Assembly: GCF_002261335.1 (NCBI RefSeq)
Contig: NZ_NEVL01000005.1
Coordinates: 244,035 to 308,034, forward strand
DNA: 64,000 bases
Source: Bordetella genomosp. 1
GTDB taxonomy: Bacteria; Pseudomonadota; Gammaproteobacteria; Burkholderiales; Burkholderiaceae_B
Direction: 5' to 3'
Shown here: positions 59,781 through 64,000 of the stretch, piece by piece
How the letters are laid out: each line of letters starts with the position of its first letter
How positions within the stretch are numbered: position 1 is the stretch's first letter
Position numbers and translations under genes: made by a program
Notes under the pieces: generated by a model
Databases searched by the model: none
What the model was told of the DNA's origin: nothing
The model's input: only the letters and a program-made list of their open reading frames with translations

Positions 59781-60932
59781 ATGAAGATTCTCTACACCAA
59801 CTTCCACGCCGGACCCGACATCGGCGGCCACACGACCTACGTGTCGCGTCTGGCCGCCGGCCTGTCGGCGCGTCACCGCATCACCATCGCGGCGCCGGGC
59901 GGAAGCGCGCTGCACGCGCTCGCCAGCGCCATGCCGGGCGTGGCGGCCCACGCCCAGGACTTCCCTTCGCGGGTCTACCGCGTGCCGGCCGCGCTGCGCA
60001 CGCTGCGCGCGCTGATGAAGGCCGAGGAGTTCGACCTGGTGCACGTGAACGGTTCGGCCGACCACCGCCTGGTCGCGCTGGCCTCGCTGTTTCTCAAGCG
60101 CCGGCCGCGCATCGTGCTGACCAAGCACAACACCATCCCGATCTCGCGCATGTCCTCGCGCCTGCGTGCCCGCCTGGCCACCGACCACGTGATCGCGGTC
60201 TGCAAGCACGTCGAGACCCAGGTCTGGCAGAGCCCCTATCGCGCCTGCGGCATCACCACCGTCTTCAACGGCGTGGACACCGCCTACTTCAGCCCGCTCG
60301 AAGCGCCGGTCGCGGCCCACCATCGACGCGCGCTGCTGGGCGAGCGCGCGCAGGGCCGCCTCGTGATCGGCAGCAATGCCGGCACCGCCTCCTACAAATC
60401 CTGGCTCGACGTGGTGCGCGCGGTGGCGCTCTTGCCCGCCGCGGTGGCCGACCGCTACGTGATCGCGATGGCGGGCGAGCCGTTCAGCCGCGCGCAGCGC
60501 GCCGAGCTGCAGGCGCTCGGCATGGAAGACCGCATCGTGCACGTGGGCTCGCTCAAGGATGTGCGCCCGTTCATTTCGTCGCTGGACCTGGGCTTCGTGC
60601 TGTCGACCCGGGTCGAGACGATTTCGTTTGCCTGCCGCGAAATGATGGCCATGGGCAAGCCGGTCATCGTCAGCAACTACGCCGGCCTGCCCGAGAACAT
60701 CGATGCGGGCCGCGACGGCTGGGTGGTGCCGCCCGCGGGGCCGCAGGCGCTGGCCTCGCTGTTGCACGAGATCGCCACCGGCGCGCACGATCTCGCCGCC
60801 ATGGGCCAGGCCGCGCGCAAGAAGAGCCTGGCGTCGTTCGGGCTGCGCCCGTTCCTGGAAAGCACGGCGCAGGTATACCGCGCGGCCGTCGAACCGCGCA
60901 CGGCGCGGCGCCAGCTCGAACGCCTGACCTGA
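59781..60932 (+). CDS. Family 4 glycosyltransferase
   Basis: The 383-residue GT-B enzyme begins MKILYTNFHAGPDIGGHTTY, the N-terminal Rossmann half with the GG(H)T acceptor loop, and has the GT4 retaining-transferase signature ETISFACREMMAMGKPVIVS (E-x7-E) and GLPENIDAGRDGW in the C-terminal half. It should transfer a sugar from a nucleotide donor onto lipopolysaccharide, capsule or another lipid/glycan acceptor. No other glycan genes lie nearby, so the acceptor is unknown. ATG 59781 has GAGG upstream. A long perfect hairpin follows. Confidence 0.9.
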   Translation: MKILYTNFHAGPDIGGHTTYVSRLAAGLSARHRITIAAPGGSALHALASAMPGVAAHAQDFPSRVYRVPAALRTLRALMKAEEFDLVHVNGSADHRLVALASLFLKRRPRIVLTKHNTIPISRMSSRLRARLATDHVIAVCKHVETQVWQSPYRACGITTVFNGVDTAYFSPLEAPVAAHHRRALLGERAQGRLVIGSNAGTASYKSWLDVVRAVALLPAAVADRYVIAMAGEPFSRAQRAELQALGMEDRIVHVGSLKDVRPFISSLDLGFVLSTRVETISFACREMMAMGKPVIVSNYAGLPENIDAGRDGWVVPPAGPQALASLLHEIATGAHDLAAMGQAARKKSLASFGLRPFLESTAQVYRAAVEPRTARRQLERLT

Positions 60933-60948
60933 GCGCGCAGCGCCCCAA

Positions 60949-60985
60949 AAGCAAAAACCGCCGCAGGACGCGGCGGTTTTTGCTT
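60949..60985. terminator. Bidirectional terminator after the glycosyltransferase gene
   Basis: A 16-base perfect stem (60949-60964 with 60970-60985) around AGGAC contains AAAAA/TTTTT runs inside and lies between convergent genes. Confidence 0.88.
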
Positions 60986-61005
60986 GGGCGTCGCGGCGGG
61001 CGCGA

Positions 61006-61605
61006 TCAGCCGGCGGTGCGGAAGCGTTCCGCGTCGCTCATGAAGGCCTTCTCGCCGAACGGGGCTTCGTTCGAGCCGAAGGGCATCTGGGCGCGCAGCT
61101 TCCACGAAGCGGGAATGTTCCACTCGCGCGCCACGGCGGCGTCGATCAGCGGGTTGTAGTGCTGCAGGCTGGCGCCGACGTTCTCGTTGGCCAGCGCCGA
61201 CCAGACCGACAGCTGGGCCATGCCGCCCGACTGCTCCGACCACACCGGGAAGTTGTCGGCGTACAGCGCGAACTTCTCCTGCAGGCCGCGCACGACGTCC
61301 TGGTCTTCGAAGAACAGCACGGTGCCCACGCCGGCGGCGAAGCTCTTGAGCTTGGCTTCGGTCTTCTCGAAGCCTTCGGCCGGGGCGACCTTGCGCACTT
61401 CCTCGATGGCCAGGTCCCAGAGCTTCACGCTTTCGGCGCCGAACAGCACCAGCGCGCGTGAGCTTTGCGAGTTGAACGACGAGGGGCTGTGCTTGATCGC
61501 TTCCTGGATCAGCGCGGTCAGCGCTTCCTTGGACTGCGAGACGTTGCGGCCCAGGGCGTATTGGGTACGGCGCTGCTTCAGCGCGTCGATGTATGCATTG
61601 CTCAT
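61006..61605 (-). CDS. Nitroreductase family protein (Frm2/HBN1-like)
   Basis: The 199-residue protein is a short-form nitroreductase: MSNAYIDALKQRRTQYALGR, IKHSPSSFNSQSSRALVLF (FMN-binding loop), VLFFEDQDVV, and the C-terminal MPFGSNEAPFGEK. These features match the Frm2/HBN1 subfamily, which are FMN homodimers linked in yeast to lipid signalling and oxidative stress. The physiological substrate is unknown. It stands alone. Confidence 0.9.
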   Translation of the reverse strand: MSNAYIDALKQRRTQYALGRNVSQSKEALTALIQEAIKHSPSSFNSQSSRALVLFGAESVKLWDLAIEEVRKVAPAEGFEKTEAKLKSFAAGVGTVLFFEDQDVVRGLQEKFALYADNFPVWSEQSGGMAQLSVWSALANENVGASLQHYNPLIDAAVAREWNIPASWKLRAQMPFGSNEAPFGEKAFMSDAERFRTAG

Positions 61606-61855
61606 GGCGTAAATACCTTTCGACTGATAGGTAGACGGAAACGGTGTTGGCATTCTACGAGGCCGACCGGCTGCCGGCCATCCCCGCGCGGCACTATTTG
61701 AGGTACGGGATCCGGAACAGCTCGTTCCACGCATGCAACGATTGCGCGGTCGCGGCATTAAGAACCCCGCGCGGCGCGCCGTAAAGACGGTGGCGACAGC
61801 CAAAACGCAGCACCCGCTACAGAAGCACCGGCAAGATGCAATACAGGACCCCGCC

Positions 61856-62359
61856 ATGACGGCCGCCACGCCCCCGCTTTCCCAGGACGAAGACGACCCG
61901 GGCGCACTCAATACCCCGATCGTGATGCTGGGGCTGCAACTGCTTTGCCTGCGCCCCGTCATGGACATCCTCTACGGCAACCGCCTGTTCGACGTGCTCG
62001 ACGACGGCTCGCCGCCCCACATGCTGCGCGATGCCGCGATCTACCTGCTGGCCGCGCTGTGCGTGCTCAACATCCTCGGCGGCGTGCTGCTCTTCATGGC
62101 GCGCCGGCCCGGCACCCTCAAGCTGATGTACATCGCCATCTGGGGCGGGGGGCCCATCGGCGGCGTGGCGCTGCTCACGATGATGCTGGCGTTCGATGAC
62201 CTGTCGGCCTCGGAAGTGCTGCAGGCGAGCACCCCCGGCACGCTCATGGCCTCGATGCTGGCGGCCACCTTGTGGACGGTCTATCTCACCCTGGCCGGCT
62301 ACGCCAAGGTGCGCTACGGCGTGACGCCAAGCTTCGCCGCGCGGTTCGCGCCGCGCTGA
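61856..62359 (+). CDS. Hypothetical four-helix membrane protein
   Basis: The 167-residue protein has a short hydrophilic N-terminus and four hydrophobic segments (about residues 22-42, 62-85, 92-112 and 130-155), with LLCLRPVMDILYGNRLFDVL and LAGYAKVRYGVTPSFAARF near the ends. It loosely resembles DUF2569-type proteins but I cannot assign a family. ATG 61856 has AGGA upstream. It converges with the next minus-strand membrane protein gene. Confidence 0.65.
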   Translation: MTAATPPLSQDEDDPGALNTPIVMLGLQLLCLRPVMDILYGNRLFDVLDDGSPPHMLRDAAIYLLAALCVLNILGGVLLFMARRPGTLKLMYIAIWGGGPIGGVALLTMMLAFDDLSASEVLQASTPGTLMASMLAATLWTVYLTLAGYAKVRYGVTPSFAARFAPR

Positions 62360-62369
62360 ACCGCGCCGA

Positions 62370-62999
62370 TCAGGCGGCCTGCGGGCGGCCGCCGAGCAGC
62401 AGCACGGCGCCGACCGCGAGCCCCGAGGCCAGCAGCCCATACTGGTAATAGCGGAAGTCGGCGCCGCCCGGCAGCATCCAGGCCAGCGCCGCGCTGGCCA
62501 GCATGATCGCCAGGCCGCAGCCGCGCGCCAGCGCCGAGCCATAGAAACGCGTGTGCAGGATCGGCGCGGCGCCCTCGGGCTGGCGCGTTTGCCACGCCGC
62601 CAGCGCCTGCGGAAAGGCGCGCTGCAGCCAGGCGCGCTCGGGACGGTCCGCGGGAATCACCAGCAGGGTCAGCCGGCCGGGCCGCTTGAGCTTCAGATAA
62701 TCTTCGAACTGCCACTCGCGGATCTGCGCGAACGGCACCTGGCCGCGCCGCGCGAACTGCAGCCCGTCGGGCGTCAGCGTGGCCACGTCGCGGGTCGGAA
62801 ACAGTCGGTGCGCCGCCAGCGGCAGCACGATCAGCCAGGCCAGCGCACCGGCGACCGCCACCAGGATGCGCGGCGGCGTGGTCAGGCTGGCCAGCGCGAA
62901 AAACACGAAACCGCAGCCGAGCATGGCGACCGGCACGACCCACTGCATGGGCCGCGTGTACACCCTGACGCCGATACCGGATTCGAAACGCTGCGACAT
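62370..62999 (-). CDS. Hypothetical membrane protein
   Basis: The 209-residue protein has two N-terminal membrane helices (about residues 18-38 and 44-62), a soluble domain (about 65-160) containing TLTPDGLQFARRGQVPFAQIREWQFEDYL, and two C-terminal helices (about 165-200). The TPDGLxF...VPFxQI pattern resembles bacterial PH-like or DUF-type membrane proteins that read a membrane state, but no firm family can be named. It lies next to an autotransporter gene. Confidence 0.65.
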   Translation of the reverse strand: MSQRFESGIGVRVYTRPMQWVVPVAMLGCGFVFFALASLTTPPRILVAVAGALAWLIVLPLAAHRLFPTRDVATLTPDGLQFARRGQVPFAQIREWQFEDYLKLKRPGRLTLLVIPADRPERAWLQRAFPQALAAWQTRQPEGAAPILHTRFYGSALARGCGLAIMLASAALAWMLPGGADFRYYQYGLLASGLAVGAVLLLGGRPQAA

Positions 63000-63058
63000 G
63001 CGCAAGACCTCCTGCTGGACTGGGCACAACCATAACAGACCGCCGCGCGCCCAATGAA

Positions 63059-63081
63059 ATGGCCCGCACGCGGCGGGCCAT
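63059..63081 (-). terminator. Terminator of the autotransporter gene
   Basis: On the minus strand ATGGCCCGC pairs with GCGGGCCAT around CGCGT and is followed by TTCATT, 40 bases after the autotransporter stop. Confidence 0.7.
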
Positions 63082-63120
63082 CGTTCGGCGGGGGCACGGC
63101 CCCGCCCGGGCAGAACGGGA

Positions 63121-64000
63121 TCAGAATGCGTAGCGCACGCGCAGGTCGCCGGTCTGCGACGTGTAGCCGCTCGCCGCTTCCAGCGTGTAGTTCAGGCCGA
63201 TGGTGAGGTTCTTGCGGGTCGCCAGCGTGGCGCCCAGCACCAGCACGCCGGTGTCCTTGATCGGCGTGGCGCCGAGCGAGGTGAAGCTGGTCGAGCCGGT
63301 CGGGTCGGCCGCGAAGCTCGCCGCCGTGCGCACGCGCGAATCGACGAACTCATGGCGCCAGCGCAGCTGCATGTTGGGCGTGAGCGCGCCGTACGAGGTG
63401 TCGAACACGTGCTCCAGCTTCAGGCCCAGGTCGCTCTTGACCGAATCCGCGCTGGTCGAGCCCACCTTCAGGCCGGCGCCGTTGCCGCCGCTCTCGGTGT
63501 AGCCCTCCTGATGCAGGTGGCTGTAGCTCAGGCCGGCCAGCGGGGTCAGCGTGGTGCGCTGGCCCAGCGCGATCGGGTAGCCGGCCAGCACCGAGGCCAC
63601 GTACTGCGTGCCGTCGTACTTGCCCGAGGCGTTGCCCGAGAAGCCGGTGTAGCTGATGTCGCGCTCGCTCTTGTAGCGCTGGCGCACCACGCCGGTCATC
63701 ATGTTGACGTACCACGGACGGCCGTCGTAGCCGGCATACGCGGTCAGGCCGTAGGCGTCGACCTTGGCCGAGCTGCCGTCGTTGTCCTGGTCGTTGGTGA
63801 CGTTGGTGTGGGCGTAGCTGAACATGCCGCCGGCACGCCAGTTGTCGCTCACCTGCGCATCCGCGCCCACCAGCATGCCGCCGAAGCGCGCATGGAAGCC
63901 GGCCACGTCGCCGCGCTCGCCCTGGCGCGCACGGCCGCCGAAGTACTGGCCCCACACGCCCGGCTGCAGATCGCGCTCGCCGGTCGACACGCCCGAGTTG
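63121..64000 (-). CDS. Autotransporter beta-barrel domain (N-terminus off window)
   Basis: The visible ~293 C-terminal residues form an autotransporter beta-barrel: PGVWGQYFGGRARQGERG, LVGADAQVSDNWRAGGMFSY, LTPLAGLSYSHLHQEGYTES, LGLKLEHVFDT, and an end in LRVRYAF with a terminal Phe for BAM recognition. This is the translocator that inserts in the outer membrane and exports an N-terminal passenger. The passenger and signal peptide lie to the right of the window, so function (adhesin, protease, lipase) is unknown. The reading frame is open to the window edge. Confidence 0.92.
   Translation of the reverse strand, partial: NSGVSTGERDLQPGVWGQYFGGRARQGERGDVAGFHARFGGMLVGADAQVSDNWRAGGMFSYAHTNVTNDQDNDGSSAKVDAYGLTAYAGYDGRPWYVNMMTGVVRQRYKSERDISYTGFSGNASGKYDGTQYVASVLAGYPIALGQRTTLTPLAGLSYSHLHQEGYTESGGNGAGLKVGSTSADSVKSDLGLKLEHVFDTSYGALTPNMQLRWRHEFVDSRVRTAASFAADPTGSTSFTSLGATPIKDTGVLVLGATLATRKNLTIGLNYTLEAASGYTSQTGDLRVRYAF

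Noticed and set aside
1..64000. tRNA, rRNA and riboswitch search by eye
   Set aside because: No cloverleaf, rRNA-like stretch or recognisable riboswitch core was noticed; a computed search (tRNAscan, Infernal) would be needed for certainty.

Overview
The window is GC-rich DNA (roughly two thirds G+C) from a betaproteobacterium. The closest fit is the Alcaligenaceae (Bordetella, Achromobacter and relatives): a Bug-type solute-binding protein, a Gram-negative porin of the betaproteobacterial type, several TonB receptors, many LysR regulators, a DUF4148 protein and the DUF3348/DUF802/OmpA/DUF2894 cluster all point that way. No rRNA, tRNA, CRISPR array, prophage or intact insertion sequence was found. 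The species call is an inference from gene content only.

Layout. 1-9.2 kb: a minus-strand lipid-modification operon (desaturase, FAD oxidoreductase, DUF1365, cyclopropane-fatty-acid-synthase-like methyltransferase, DUF2878), then an esterase-like lipoprotein, two tandem ECF sigma/anti-sigma pairs and a DUF3455 lipoprotein. Three promoters in this block share a -35/-10 motif with identical spacing, suggesting one ECF regulon. 9.3-12.2 kb: a flavodoxin-fold oxidoreductase with a divergent TetR regulator, and an amino-acid permease. 12.4-18.7 kb: a tightly coupled plus-strand operon, DUF3348 - giant MotA/ExbB-like protein with a repetitive coiled-coil tail (DUF802) - MotB/OmpA-like protein - DUF2894, followed by a DedA protein. 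The two central genes have the architecture of an ion-driven motor of the ZorA/ZorB type but lack the known Zorya partners. This is the best candidate for an undescribed system. 18.8-26.5 kb: a chemoreceptor, an AraC regulator and two TonB-dependent siderophore receptors with Fur boxes. 26.6-26.8 kb: five copies of a short interspersed repeat.

26.8-33.3 kb: an RraA-like protein, an aspartate-type aminotransferase with a divergent LysR regulator, a membrane metallophosphoesterase, a methyltransferase with a signal peptide, and an APC permease. 33.7-39.2 kb: a small basic protein, a heavy-metal-type two-component system with CusR-like boxes, a LysR regulator, a DUF4148 protein and a porin. 39.3-44.4 kb: a hydroxy-acid catabolic locus (FMN alpha-hydroxy-acid dehydrogenase; LysR; RraA/HMG-aldolase-like; D-2-hydroxyacid dehydrogenase; Bug protein) with shared operator-like sequences. 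44.5-45.8 kb: an alpha/beta hydrolase and a GNAT acetyltransferase.

45.8-51.4 kb: a xenosiderophore uptake locus: a FyuA (yersiniabactin receptor)-like TonB receptor, an RhtX/FptX/YbtX-like MFS permease, an FAD monooxygenase and a divergent AraC regulator with a Fur box between them; no siderophore synthesis genes are present. 51.5-64 kb: housekeeping and miscellaneous genes: a Pmp3-like protein, an HPP-CBS membrane protein, ilvE, an unknown membrane protein, a YghU-like glutathione transferase, a glycine-betaine-type binding protein, a Na/Pi-cotransporter-like protein with a Pho-box-like site, a family 4 glycosyltransferase, a nitroreductase, two small membrane proteins and the C-terminal barrel of an autotransporter running off the right edge.
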